This document shows, piece by piece, positions 1 through 9,970 of a stretch of 64,000 nt of DNA. Numbering within the stretch: the first letter of the stretch is position 1; each line of letters opens with the position of its first letter. A program made the position numbers and the translations under genes. The stretch comes from Euborellia annulipes. Taxonomy: Eukaryota > Arthropoda > Insecta > Dermaptera > Anisolabididae. Location: the NCBI GenBank assembly GCA_023213315.1, contig JAKCPI010005174.1, forward strand, positions 37,087 to 101,086, in the 5' to 3' direction. The notes beneath the pieces were generated by a model. The model was not told the origin of the DNA and did no database searches. It saw only the letters and a list, made by a program, of their open reading frames with translations.

Positions 1-327
1 AATATAGAACGTATGCTGTAGGTGTAGATGACAGGGAAGCTGATCTTCATCAATGAACAAAAGTTTTTTTGCCAAATAGTAAATTTTTTTTTTTCTCCAG
101 AACAACTTGTTGCGCTATAAATTGTTCCGTAATATTTTTGTTTTTATAAATTGTCGTTTGCTTTTCAATGAGATTCGAAATACGTATTCATCGTTGTATT
201 TTTCAAATATAGAGATGAACATTAGACGGGGGGGGGGGGGGGGAAGAAAGAAAAAATGTTTAAAAAAAACAAACAATGATATAAATGATAATTTATATTT
301 TTAAATCTATTTTTGTACTTCGAAAAG

Positions 328-959
328 TAAAAAATCAGGTGTGACCTTCGGTAATCGAAAGTTGTGTGCTGTGCTTGTCACACCAGATTTTTCGTGTCGA
401 CATATATTTAGTTCCCGACAGTACGGAACATTAGAATTCAAGATGTAAAATTTATAAACAGAAAAATATTTATATTATGTTAGCATGGCAACTATTTCTT
501 ATTCTTCCTATGAAGTACAAGAGTAAAGTGTGCTTCAAACAATTTTGAGAGCAAAACGAGAATATACATTTGAAAGAGCATCTAAAAAATAATTGATTTT
601 TGAATTTTAATCAAAATTTGTAGAGCGAATTTTGAGAAAATCGAAAAAAAAAACTGAAAAAGCACATCAGTAAAGTACTAATACTTTTTGGCCGATTTTG
701 ATAAAAAGCTTTTTTCTCGGTCCGGGGGGTGTTTAACTTAAATATAAAATTTCAGCCTCATACGCGTAGCTACGTTCCTTCATGCTTAAAATTGAACACA
801 CACAGACAGACAGACAGACCATGTCGCGAAAACCATTTTTTTGGATTCAGGGGACCTCAAAACGTGTATATCCATCAAAATCTCGACATCGAATTTTTGA
901 CATGAATCCAATACTTTCTATATATATTACATATATACCTAGGTAAGAGAAAGTAAAAA
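328..959 (+). repeat. R-family dispersed repeat, copy 1
   Basis: About 630 bp, the first of roughly ten copies of one unnamed family in this window. One end carries a block like AATCAGGTGTGACC with GTGTGCTGTGC nearby. The middle has ACAGACAGACAGACC and GGGGACCTCAAAACGTGTAT. The other end is a TA-rich hairpin followed by GGTAAGAGAAAGTAAAA. Other copies are at 8304, 27115, 29625, 31308, 53557, 56020, 60066 and 61966. No transposase is seen. Small open frames in it are not genes. Confidence 0.75.
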
Positions 960-986
960 GTAAAATTATTTCATTTTTCTTTCTAG

Positions 987-1631
987 TCTATATATAATAA
1001 TTACGGAGTGTCCGTCTGTCTGTCCGTCCGCCTGTCCGTCTGTCACGCTCTGTTTGACCAACTTCCCATTAGAATTTTGAAACGAAATTTTGCAGTCTTA
1101 TAGAGGTCGTTATGGAGAGTCCCGGAAAAATACTCGGGTCCCGAAATTTCCATAACTTTTTGAGTTATTAATTCATAAAGTTACGATTTCTCCCATAGGA
1201 AATGTATAGAGAAATATTTAAGTATTCTTTGCAGTTGTGTATTCTTTGAATGTAAACAAATCTTCAAGCAGGCACTGGATTGGAATACGTAGTAATAATA
1301 ATTTTCTTTTTATTATAATTAAGAAAAGGCGAGGGTCCGCCGCAGGCGGGCCCGAGCCAGTGGCTGGGGGGTCCAGGGGGCGTAGCCCCCTGTCTAGACG
1401 CCAGCCCGTTTCTCATATTTAAGAAAGGCGAGGGTCCGCCGCAGGCGGGCCCGAGCCAGCGGCTGGGGGTCCAGGGGGCGTAGCCCCCCTGTCTAGACGC
1501 CAGCCCGTTTCTCATATTTAAGAAAGGCGAGGGTCCGCCGCAGGCGGGCCCGAGCCAGTGGCTGGGGGTCCAGGGGGGCGTAGCCCCCCTGGCTAGACGC
1601 GAAGCCCGCCGAAGGCGGGCGGCGCGGCTAG
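987..1631 (+). mobile_element. Helitron-like non-autonomous element
   Basis: The left end begins TCTATATATAATAATTACGG, a typical Helitron 5' terminus. The right end has a GC hairpin (GCCCGCC GAA GGCGGGC) a few bases before CTAG followed by T, matching the Helitron rule of a hairpin upstream of a 3' CTRR with T as host base. There is no terminal inverted repeat and no Rep/helicase coding. The interior at 1240-1285 shares sequence with the SINE2-like repeat at 13955-14000. The 3' part is a 99-bp tandem repeat. The exact 5' base is uncertain because the flanking base is G, not the usual A. Confidence 0.6.
1321..1615 (+). repeat. GC-rich 99-bp tandem repeat, three copies, inside the Helitron-like element
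   Basis: Units start at about 1321, 1421 and 1520. Each begins AAGAAAGGCGAGGGTCCGCC and contains the self-complementary GCCGCAGGCGGGCCC and GGGGGCGTAGCCCCC segments. The third unit runs into the element's 3' hairpin, so the array looks like amplification of the 3' terminal region. Related GC-rich ends occur at 38731-38759 and 52666-52737. Confidence 0.8.
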
Positions 1632-2248
1632 TTTTAATTTTAAAATATTTTAATAAAGTAAATTTCTTTCAAATTAATAAAATAAATATAAAATTTTAAT
1701 TAATTGCTCATCAAACTATTTTTTTATTTTAATTATTTATTTATTTTTAATGCTAATCAAATTTAATCTATAACATTCAATATTAGATTTAATTTAATAA
1801 AAAATACATTTAATCAATCATATTTAATCAAATAGAGGCGATATATTTATTAAATAAATAAATATGAGAGCCATTTAGAATATTTATTTTTAAGAATGAA
1901 ATATTAAATTAGCTGTTTTATATCCGGATGAAATTATTATTATTAACTCCCAAACAGCCCCCGGGTTTGGCGTAGTAAGTAGCGTGCCTACCTCCTATAC
2001 CAAACGTCGCACAGTGGGCTGAAATCGAAAAAAAGCGGCCATAATTATCTTTTTTTGGGCGGATTTTTACAAAATTAAAACTATACATACAGAATCATAT
2101 GTTCTTCAATACCCTTCAATATTTTCATATTTTACCAAAAGGGGTTGAAATTACCCCTTGACAAAGTTGAAAAAAAAATTATGATGTGTGAAATATAAAG
2201 AAAAACATATGTCAAAAAATCAAAAAAAATATGCGTTTTACAAAAATG

Positions 2249-2512
2249 ACATTTATTTTTACAAAAAACATACATGGGGTGAACTACCCCTTACTGAAGG
2301 GAGCAAAAAAGTATTTTTTTTTTGATAATTACAAGCAATATGTCTTTTTATACATTTTAATGGATGCTGATTCCAAAGATGTCATCTATTTTTACAAAAA
2401 ACATACATGGGTGAACTACCCCTTACTCAAGGTGTTAAAAAAATTTTCCTTTGATAATTACAAGCAATATGTCTTTATATACATTTTAAAGGATTGCTGA
2501 TTACAAAAATGA
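2249..2512 (+). repeat. 133-bp direct duplication inside the Transib-like element
   Basis: The block containing ACAAAAAACATACATGG, GTGAACTACCCCTTACT and GATAATTACAAGCAATATGTC occurs twice, at about 2261 and 2394, with small differences. It makes short open frames but no recognisable protein. Confidence 0.8.
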
Positions 2513-2907
2513 CTTATTTTCTCTTCCCTCAACATTGGGGAGGGGGGGGGGGGGGCTCGAGCCCCTCCTGGCCCCTTGGAGTCGGCTTCTATGTCTGTCA
2601 TTATACTTAAACAAGTTGAGAAAGGCGCGGCTTCGCCGCGCCCATCTCAACTTGGCCCTGGCGGGCGGCGTCTCGATACGTGATCAGTAGTTTTTCTCTT
2701 AATTTTAAAGCCCATATTATTTTTGCCTAAATGAAATACAATGAATCAAGTTTAAAATTTGAGTATTCGCCCTGCCCGGCCTCTGGGTTTTGAAGGCCAT
2801 GAGAAAATTACGGGCAAGAAGCAAGCCTAAATTTCCCTTTAATAAACTGATTCGAGCCAACGGGCATGCAAATGAAATCAGGCGGACAGGGACCTATTAA
2901 AAAAAAT

Positions 2908-5336
2908 CAAGAATTTTAAAATAAAAATTTCGGGGGTGGGGCAATTGCACAATAAATCTTTAAACTTTTAAACCCCTTGATAGATATTCATTAAAGAATT
3001 TTAAATCCAAAAAAGCATGTTAATATTTGAAAAAACAGAAGAATTAAAAATTTCGGGGGGGGGGGCAATTACACAAAAAATATTTAAACTTTTAAACCCC
3101 TTGATAGATATTCATTCAAGAATTTTAAATTCAAAAAAGCATGTTAATATTTGAAGAAACAGAAGAATTAAAAATTTCGGGGGGGGGGGGCAATTACACA
3201 AAAAATATTAAAACTTTTAAATCCCTTGATAGATATTCATTCAAGAATTTTAAATCCAAAAAAGCATGTTAATATTTGAAGAAACAGAAGAATTAAAAAT
3301 TTCGGGGGGGGGGGGCAATTACACAAAAAATCTTTCAACTTTTAAACCCCTTGATAGATATTCATTCAAGAATTTTAAATCCAAAAAAGCATGTTAATAT
3401 TTGAAGAAACAGAAGAATTAAAAATTTCGGGGGGGGGGCAATTACACAAAAAATATTAAAACTTTTAAATCCCTTGATAGATATTCATTCAAGAATTTTA
3501 AATCCAAAAAAGCATGTTAATATTTGAAGAAACAGAAGAATTAAAAATTTCGGGGGGGGGGGCAATTACACAAAAAATATTAAAACTTTTAAATCCCTTG
3601 ATAGATATTCATTCAAGAATTTTAAATCCAAAAAAGCATGTTAATATTTGAAGAAACAGAAGAATTAAAAATTTCGGGGGGGGGGGGGCAATTACACAAA
3701 AAATATTAAAACTTTTAAATCCCTTGATAGATATTCATTCAAGAATTTTAAATCCAAAAAAGCATGTTAATATTTGAAGAAACAGAAGAATTAAAAATTT
3801 CGGGGGGGGGGGGCAATTACACAAAAAATATTAAAACTTTTAAATCCCTTGATAGATATTCATTCAAGAATTTTAAATTCTAAAAAGCATGTTAATATTT
3901 GAAGAAACAGAAGAATTAAAAATTTCGGGGGGGGGGGCAATTACACAAAAAATATTAAAACTTTTAAATCCCTTGATAGATATTCATTCAAGAATTTTAA
4001 ATCCAAAAAAGCATGTTAATATTTGAAGAAACAGAAGAATTAAAAATTTCGGGGGGGGGGGGGGCAATTACACAAAAAATCTTTAAACTTTTAAACCCCT
4101 TGATAGATATTCATTCAAGAATTTTAAATCCAAAAAAGCATGTTAATATTTGAAGAAACAGAAGAATTAAAAATTTCGGGGGGGGGGGGGGGGCAATTAC
4201 ACAAAAAATATTAAAACTTTTAAATCCCTTGATAGATATTCATTCAAGAATTTTAAATCCAAAAAAGCATGTTAATATTTGAAGAAACAGAAGAATTAAA
4301 AATTTCGGGGGGGGGGGGCAATTACACAAAAAATATTAAAACTTTTAAATCCCTTGATAGATATTCATTCAAGAATTTTAAATTCTAAAAAGCATGTTAA
4401 TATTTGAAGAAACAGAAGAATTAAAAATTTCGGGGGGGGGGGGGGCAATTACACAAAAAATATTAAAACTTTTAAATCCCTTGATAGATATTCATTCAAG
4501 AATTTTAAATCCAAAAAAGCATGTTAAAATTTGAAGAAACAGAAGAATTAAAAATTTCGGGGGGGGGGGGGGCAATTACACAAAAAATCTTTCAACTTTT
4601 AAACCCCTTGATAGATATTCATTCAAGAATTTTAAATTCAAAAAAGCATGTTAATATTTGAAGAAACAGAAGAATTAAAAATTTCGGGGGGGGGGGGGGC
4701 AATTACACAAAAAATATTAAAACTTTTAAATCCCTTGATAGATATTCATTCAAGAATTTTAAATCCAAAAAAGCATGTTAAAATTTGAAGAAACAGAAGA
4801 ATTAAAAATTTCGGGGGGGGGGGGGGGCAATTACACAAAAAATCTTTCAACTTTTAAACCCCTTGATAGATATTCATTCAAGAATTTTAAATCCAAAAAA
4901 GCATGTTAATATTTGAAGAAACAGAAGAATTAAAAATTTCGGGGGGGGGGGGGGCAATTACACAAAAAATATTAAAACTTTTAAATCCCTTGATAGATAT
5001 TCATTCAAGAATTTTAAATTCTAAAAAGCATGTTAATATTTGAAGAAATAGAAGAATTAAAAATTTCGGGGGGGGGGGGGCAATTACACAAAAAATATTA
5101 AAACTTTTAAATCCCTTGATAGATATTCATTCAAGAATTTTAAATCCAAAAAAGCATGTTAAAATTTGAAGAAACAGAAGAATTAAAAATTTCGGGGGGG
5201 GGGGGGGGCAATTGCACAATAAATCTTTAAACTTTTAAATCCCTTGATAGATATTCATTCAAGAATTTTAAATCCAAAAAAGCATGTTTATATTTGAAGA
5301 TGTAGAAGAATTAAAAAATTTGGGGGGGGGGGGGCT
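2908..5336 (+). repeat. Satellite array, about 20 units of 122-129 bp, each with a poly-G run
   Basis: Each unit has ATTTTAAATCC, AAAAAAGCATGTTAATATTTG, GAAGAATTAAAAATTTC, then an uninterrupted G-run of roughly 8-16, then CAATTACACAAAAAAT and CCCTTGATAGATATTCATTC. Twenty G-runs can be counted, from 2931 to about 5334, all on the + strand. The outermost units are more divergent (the first run reads GGGGGTGGGG, the last is followed by CTGCCG) and the inner ones nearly identical, as expected from unequal exchange. The array lies wholly inside the Transib-like element. Confidence 0.95.
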
Positions 5337-7013
5337 GCCGAATTTAAAAAAAACTCTGAAACAACGAATTTAGATTCTTATCAAGGGAAGGCTTTAGGGA
5401 AGAAACCAAATTGATATCTCTCCTGGTTAAAAAAAAATTTGAATTTGCCTCTCCGGCTCCGCCCTCTCTGTATTTCGCCAATCAGCGCTATCCCTGAGGC
5501 CTGATTGGTTGTTTCACACATCGGACACGGGTTTAAGGCAATTATTAATAAGTATGATAAAAATTATTTGCAAAAAAATAAATATATTTACTATAATATA
5601 AAGCGCTAGCCACTAGCTTCTGTTTTATGTTCCTGTTTACCACGCTCTCTCGCTGATTGGCCACAGACAGAGGAAGTGGAGTCCGTGAGGAAAATTCAAA
5701 ACTTCAAAATTTTGCGCCGAAGGCGAGCAATTGCAAAATTTCCAAACAGGGAGCAAGAATAAATTTGATGCATTTGCTCGCCGAAGGCATGTAAGGGGGT
5801 CCAGGGGGGCTTAACCACTTGTATACAAAAATAATATAGTTATTTCAATAATATTAATAAGAATATGAACAAGAAAAGATGAAATTTTTAAATATTGGAT
5901 ATTTCCTTTTCATAGATTATTTTTTCAAAAGATTTCAAAATCTGAGGCCCCACCATAAAATTTTATGGTCATTTTAATAATAGCCTGGTTTTATTTTGCC
6001 CGTCAGCCCTTTGTCATGTTTCAATATTATCTATAAAGCAGAGAGAAGTTCATATGGTTTGTCGGAAATCATTTGTTTTTCTGCCGATTTAATTATAAAA
6101 AAATTAATAAAAATTTGGCGGGCAAATTCGGGCAAAAAGTTTCGATGCAATCATGTTCTACATGTATTCTAGTTTCAGAATCTATTGAGTTTGTTAGGGA
6201 TCCGCATGGATCCCATATACTTTTTTGAAATTGAAAAAAATTTATATTGCTTTTTTTTTACTTACAAAAAAAATTTATTTAAAAATAAATAACTGAAATA
6301 CAAGAAAAACAAAAATATTTCCAAAAAGAAGATTAATTTATCTATGATTCAAAAAAAAAATCATTAAAATTGGATCAATATTAATACATGAAAAAAATTT
6401 CTGAATATCGACTCAAAACGCAAAGAAAAGTTACTAAGTTTTGTTGCCCACTTTGGCGCTCTATAACTCGGGTTTGGGTTGGGTAAAAAAAAAATGAATT
6501 GTTGTCCTGAGGTCCACATATAGTCTATTATTGGTGTGCAAAACGTTGTTTTTATATTTTGAAGTTCATTTTTTCGAATTATGACCGCTTTTTTCCTATT
6601 TCAGCCCACTGTGCGTCGCGGGTTCGGACCCAGGCAGTCCGATGATTTTATTTAAGCCATTTGGATACCAGATGGCTTAAATAGAAATGTCTCAACCCAC
6701 TATAGATATTTTCTCTACAACGGTTATCGTCAAAGTCTTATATGGCCTAAGTTGCCGAAAAGACTGTGTGAATGTGTGTGTGAGTGTGAGCGTGAATGAG
6801 AAGAAAGTGTGAATGTTTACAAAAAAAAAAAAAAAAACTCCCAAACAAATTTTGATGATACCGTTACGCACCTTACTCTGTTTACCTCCTAAAAGTTTCT
6901 ATAAAAATTTCTTCTTAATATATGGAATTAATTTATAAATCATAAAAATCCCTGAACTACTAATTAAAATTTTAATTTTTCATAAAAGTGTAGAATGGCT
7001 GTTATTTATTAAT

Positions 7014-7207
7014 CTTAAGGAAATGGATTTGCAGCCAAGGAGAATAAAAAAACTATTTAGTTTCTTTCGGTCGACGTTTCGGACGCCAATCGCGTCCTTC
7101 TAACAATCTTTGGTCCCGAGGAAGGACGCGATTGGCGTCCGAAACGTCGACCGAAAGAAACTAAATAGTTTTTTTATTCTCCTTGGCTGCAAATCCATTT
7201 CCTTAAG
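7014..7207. repeat. Perfect foldback with 86-bp arms (FB1)
   Basis: 7014-7099 and 7122-7207 are exact reverse complements separated by 22 bp. The inner part of the arms carries GACGTTTCGGACGC, and on the + strand of the right arm GAGGAAGGACGCGATTGGCG followed by TCCGAAACG. The same module occurs in the foldback at 55327-55586. Arms this long and perfect imply recent origin or gene conversion. Confidence 0.9.
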
Positions 7208-7275
7208 TTTAATTTTTCATTAGAAGATTCAAATAAAAGCAAAGCAGCTATAAATTATATTAAAAAAATTATACA

Positions 7276-7400
7276 GTAGAACCTCGCTTAACGAGCACCT
7301 CTCTTAACTAGTAATTCGCATAATGAGCAAAACAAAAAGTAAAAGAATGACTTGCTTAACGAGCGACATTTCGCATAACGAGTACAAAATTCGGACTTTT
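7276..7400 (+). repeat. Isolated pogo/Tc1-like terminal sequence
   Basis: CAGTAGAACCTCGCTTAACG and three further CTTAACGAGC/CATAACGAGT-type motifs resemble subterminal repeats of pogo/Tigger-type elements. I found no matching opposite end nearby, so this is a fragment at best. Confidence 0.35.
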
Positions 7401-8303
7401 TCAAAATAAGTCTGTCCAATTAGTTTATATTTTGGCTTTTATATTAATATTTAATATTTGCGTGCACTTTTAAATTTAGTGATTGCAATTTGCAAAAAAA
7501 ATTAAATAAATTTAATGTTATTATTTTAAAGATTTTTTATTAGTAATTACATATTAGGAACATGATGAAATAAACTTTAATCCACAAAAATCAACCTTCT
7601 GGTTCCAGTATCATCGTAGTGTCTCTTGTGACGCGATTGGTTGAACGTCTTGTAACAATTTCTCAAACTTGTGTTAAATATAACATGAATAAATTTTTAA
7701 TTGAATTAATTATTAGGAAGTTAATCAGAAAATAGATTAAAATGATTCACTCTTCTCAACAATATGTAACTAATTTTCTTTCAATAAGTATTTTTTTATT
7801 ATAGGGATAGCCTTTGGCACCCGGCATAATAAAAAAAAAAAAAAAAAGTATTTTTTTGACATGGATCGCAGTATCGTATTTTACATTAATTTATATGATA
7901 AAAATTGTTTCGCATTAGTATAATGGTATTTTATGGCTGGTTGAATTTGCATCAGGAATGAAAATTAGAAGAAAACGCAGCCAAAATTTTTTCTTTAAAA
8001 ATATATTTTAACAGCTGACGTTTCGGCTTTGTTTCGCATTGTTTCGCTTTACTAGTTTGATTCTAGAAGGAATTATGCTCTTTAAGAGGGATTTCACTGA
8101 ATATAATTTGTTTAAAAAAGCAGGGCAGAGCTGACGTTTAGGTCCCCTAGTCAACTAACTAGTTAATTAGATTTGAAGCAAACGACCCTCAGGAAAATTA
8201 CAAGAATTATATTCATGTGATATAATCATGTGACATTTTTATTTTATACAAGAACCTGTTAAAAAATTTACTAATTTACAAATTATTATTTCCCTCATCA
8301 AAT

Positions 8304-8965
8304 TAAAAAAATCTGGTGTGACTGGTCGCACAGCACACAATTTTCGTCTCGGCCCTTCCATCTCTCACCAAATAGCTATCTTTTTAATTTCTCTTGATTT
8401 GGAGTTTTTTTTCTTTCCCTTCGGCAAGAGAAAGTTGTGTTCTGTGCTTGTCACACAAGATTTTTTGTGTCGGGGAAAAAATTTATATTTTGTTACCATT
8501 GCAACCATTCCTCCTATCTTTCCTAAGAAGTACAAGAGTAAGGTGTGCTTCAAACAATTTTGAGGGCTAAATAAGAATATAAATTTGAAATAGCATCTAA
8601 AAAAATAATCGATTTTTGAATTTTAATCAAAATCGCTAGAGCGAATTTTGAGAAAATCGAAAAACTACATCAGTAAAGTACTAGTACTTTTTGGCCGATT
8701 TTGTTTAAAAGCTTATTTTCACTCTCCAGGGAGATGCCTAACTTAAATATAAAATTTCAACCTCATACGAGTAGCTACGTACCTTCATGCTTAAAATTGA
8801 AAACAGACAGACGAACAGACCATGTCGCACAAACCACTTTTTTGGATTCAGGGGACCTCAAAACGTGTATATCCATCAAAATCTCGACATAAAATTTTTG
8901 CCATGAATCCAATACTTTCTCTCTCTATATATATTAACACATATAGAGATAAGAAAAAGTAAAAA
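8304..8965 (+). repeat. R-family dispersed repeat, copy 2 (most complete)
   Basis: About 660 bp, the best reference copy. It starts AAAAAAATCTGGTGTGACTG with GCACAGCACAC, passes through CCATCTCTCACCAAATAGCT and GACCTCAAAACGTGTATATC, and ends in a TA-rich hairpin followed by AGATAAGAAAAAGTAAAAA. Open frames at 8318-8563 and 8701-8892 fall inside it and are not credible proteins. Confidence 0.8.
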
Positions 8966-9087
8966 TGTGTTAAAATATTATTTTGCATGGTTTGAACTTC
9001 GGATCAAGAGCCCCATAGCTTGAATGCATTTTTTTATTTTACTATTCGATTAAGACAATCTTGTAACCTTTTCTTTTTATCTTCTAG

Positions 9088-9311
9088 GCGTCGACAACGC
9101 TTGGTATCATCATGTCGGCATTCACGTTCTGCTGGTTGCCATTTTTCGTGCTGGCTTTGATCCGGCCCTTCCTCGAGTCCGATGTCATCCCTGCAGGGGT
9201 GACTAGTCTGTTCCTTTGGCTCGGCTACGCCAATTCACTGCTCAATCCTATCATCTATGCTACACTTAATCGTGACTTCCGAAAACCCTTCCAACAGATA
9301 CTCTACTTCCG
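9088..9311 (+). CDS. 5-HT7: 5-HT7-type serotonin receptor, exon with TM6-TM7-helix 8
   Basis: This exon of a class A biogenic-amine GPCR encodes 74 codons plus two bases, starting A-S-T-T-L-G-I-I-M. TM6 holds the toggle motif FCWLPFF (about residues 14-20). TM7 holds SLFLWLGYANSLLNPIIY with the NPxxY motif. Helix 8 reads NRDFRKPFQQILYF. The LFLWLGYANS-LLNPIIYATLNRDFRKPF block matches arthropod 5-HT7 receptors, which bind serotonin at the plasma membrane and raise cAMP through Gs. The exon is bounded by a pyrimidine tract and TTCTAG before 9088 and by CG/GTAAGT at 9311. Splicing in phase 2 to 23751 completes Arg (CG+A). The first ATG inside (9112) is not a start. TM1-TM5 lie left of the window. 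The family is near certain; 5-HT7 rather than another amine receptor is very likely from the tail. Confidence 0.93.
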
Positions 9312-9948
9312 GTAAGTTACTGCTTACTTTTTTATTTTTAATCCTTTTTTTTACTCCAGGAAATATAAAGTCGTTTAAAAGAATGTTTTAATTAAAATCA
9401 AGAAATTAGAGCCCACGACCTTTTTTCACCCTAAATAAGGAATGTAAATAAACCTACATGCCAACTATTTTTCATTTAACTTTATTTTCTCGTTAAATAA
9501 ATTTTCAATTAAAAGAGATTTGGAGGGATTTAGGCAAGGAAATTCATTGATATCAATGAGTGAGCTTTACCTCTTGTAAAAAAATCGGGTTAAAATAAAT
9601 TGGAACAAAAGACTTCTAGGCGACTTGGGGTTAAAGGTTGTTTATAAGCAACAGTACTGTATGGTATTTGTAATTTCTAAAAAACACTTTTAATTGGAAA
9701 GATTATTTATTGTATTTAATATTTATTTCATATTGAAGCGAAAATATATTTGGATATAAGTATTGATATTTTAATTAATTTCTCTTTTTTTTTTGTATCA
9801 TTTTTAACTTTCTCCATCAACCGTAGGTTGGGCAGGTAAAGTTAATGTAACCGTAAAAAAAAAATCGAAATTTTTTTCAAGTTATCAAAATGCGTTTTGA
9901 GTCCCCCTGAATCCATTTAATTTTTGGAATGATGTTTGTGTGTCTGTC

Positions 9949-9970
9949 TGTGTGTGTGTGTGTGTGTGTG
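9949..9970 (+). repeat. (TG)n microsatellite
   Basis: TGTG repeats lie in a TG-rich tract beginning TTTGTGTGTCTGTCTG. The flanking sequence (AACTCAAAAACTATTTGTTC and onward) looks like a dispersed arthropod repeat. Confidence 0.8.

Larger units (their letters stand above)
2010..6613. mobile_element. Transib-like non-autonomous DNA transposon
   Basis: The ends are inverted repeats of about 35 bp starting CACAGTGGGCTGAAAT at 2010 and, reversed, at 6613. Both flanks carry the 5-bp duplication CGTCG (2005-2009, 6614-6618). Joining the flanks across one CGTCG restores the interrupted SINE, which proves insertion. CAC ends with the CACAGTG heptamer and a 5-bp GC-rich CGWCG-type duplication are the known signature of Transib elements, the relatives of RAG1. 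No transposase frame is present. The interior is a 133-bp duplication, a long satellite, G-runs and AT-rich filler, so any mobilisation would be in trans. Confidence 0.8.
1957..6835 (+). mobile_element. SINE1: tRNA-derived SINE, split by a Transib-like insertion
   Basis: With the inserted 4.6 kb removed, the two parts (1957-2009 and 6619-6835) make a 270-bp SINE. The head has an A-box-like TGGCGTAGTAAGTAG and a B-box-like GGTTCGGACCC. The body has a palindrome (TTTAAGCCATTTGG and its complement near 6650-6682) and a conserved tail, TCTTATATGGCCTAAGTTGC (start 6742). It ends in TG-rich sequence and poly(A). A perfect 12-bp target-site duplication, AACTCCCAAACA, lies at 1945-1956 and 6836-6847. 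Other copies: 14600 (-), 26165, 34964 (-), 35655, 47885. Confidence 0.85.
1..9087 (+). other. Presumed upstream intron of the 5-HT7-like receptor gene (partial)
   Basis: No coding exon is visible before 9088. Exon A begins in the middle of the receptor (just before TM6), so the preceding coding exons must lie left of the window and this stretch is most simply intronic. It is AT-rich and mostly repeats, listed separately. 1-327 is plain AT-rich sequence with a G-run near 228-243. 6848-7013, 7208-8303 and 8966-9087 hold no feature beyond an isolated transposon end near 7276. The intronic assignment is inference, because the upstream exon is not seen. Confidence 0.6.

Noticed and set aside
1264..1515. 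Minus-strand repeated 83-codon frame
   Set aside because: Encoded by the 99-bp GC-rich Helitron tandem repeat; period equals the repeat length divided by three.
5469..5510. A possible CRISPR-like or promoter array
   Set aside because: No regular repeat-spacer pattern. The window is eukaryotic, and the 2908-5336 array has no variable spacers.
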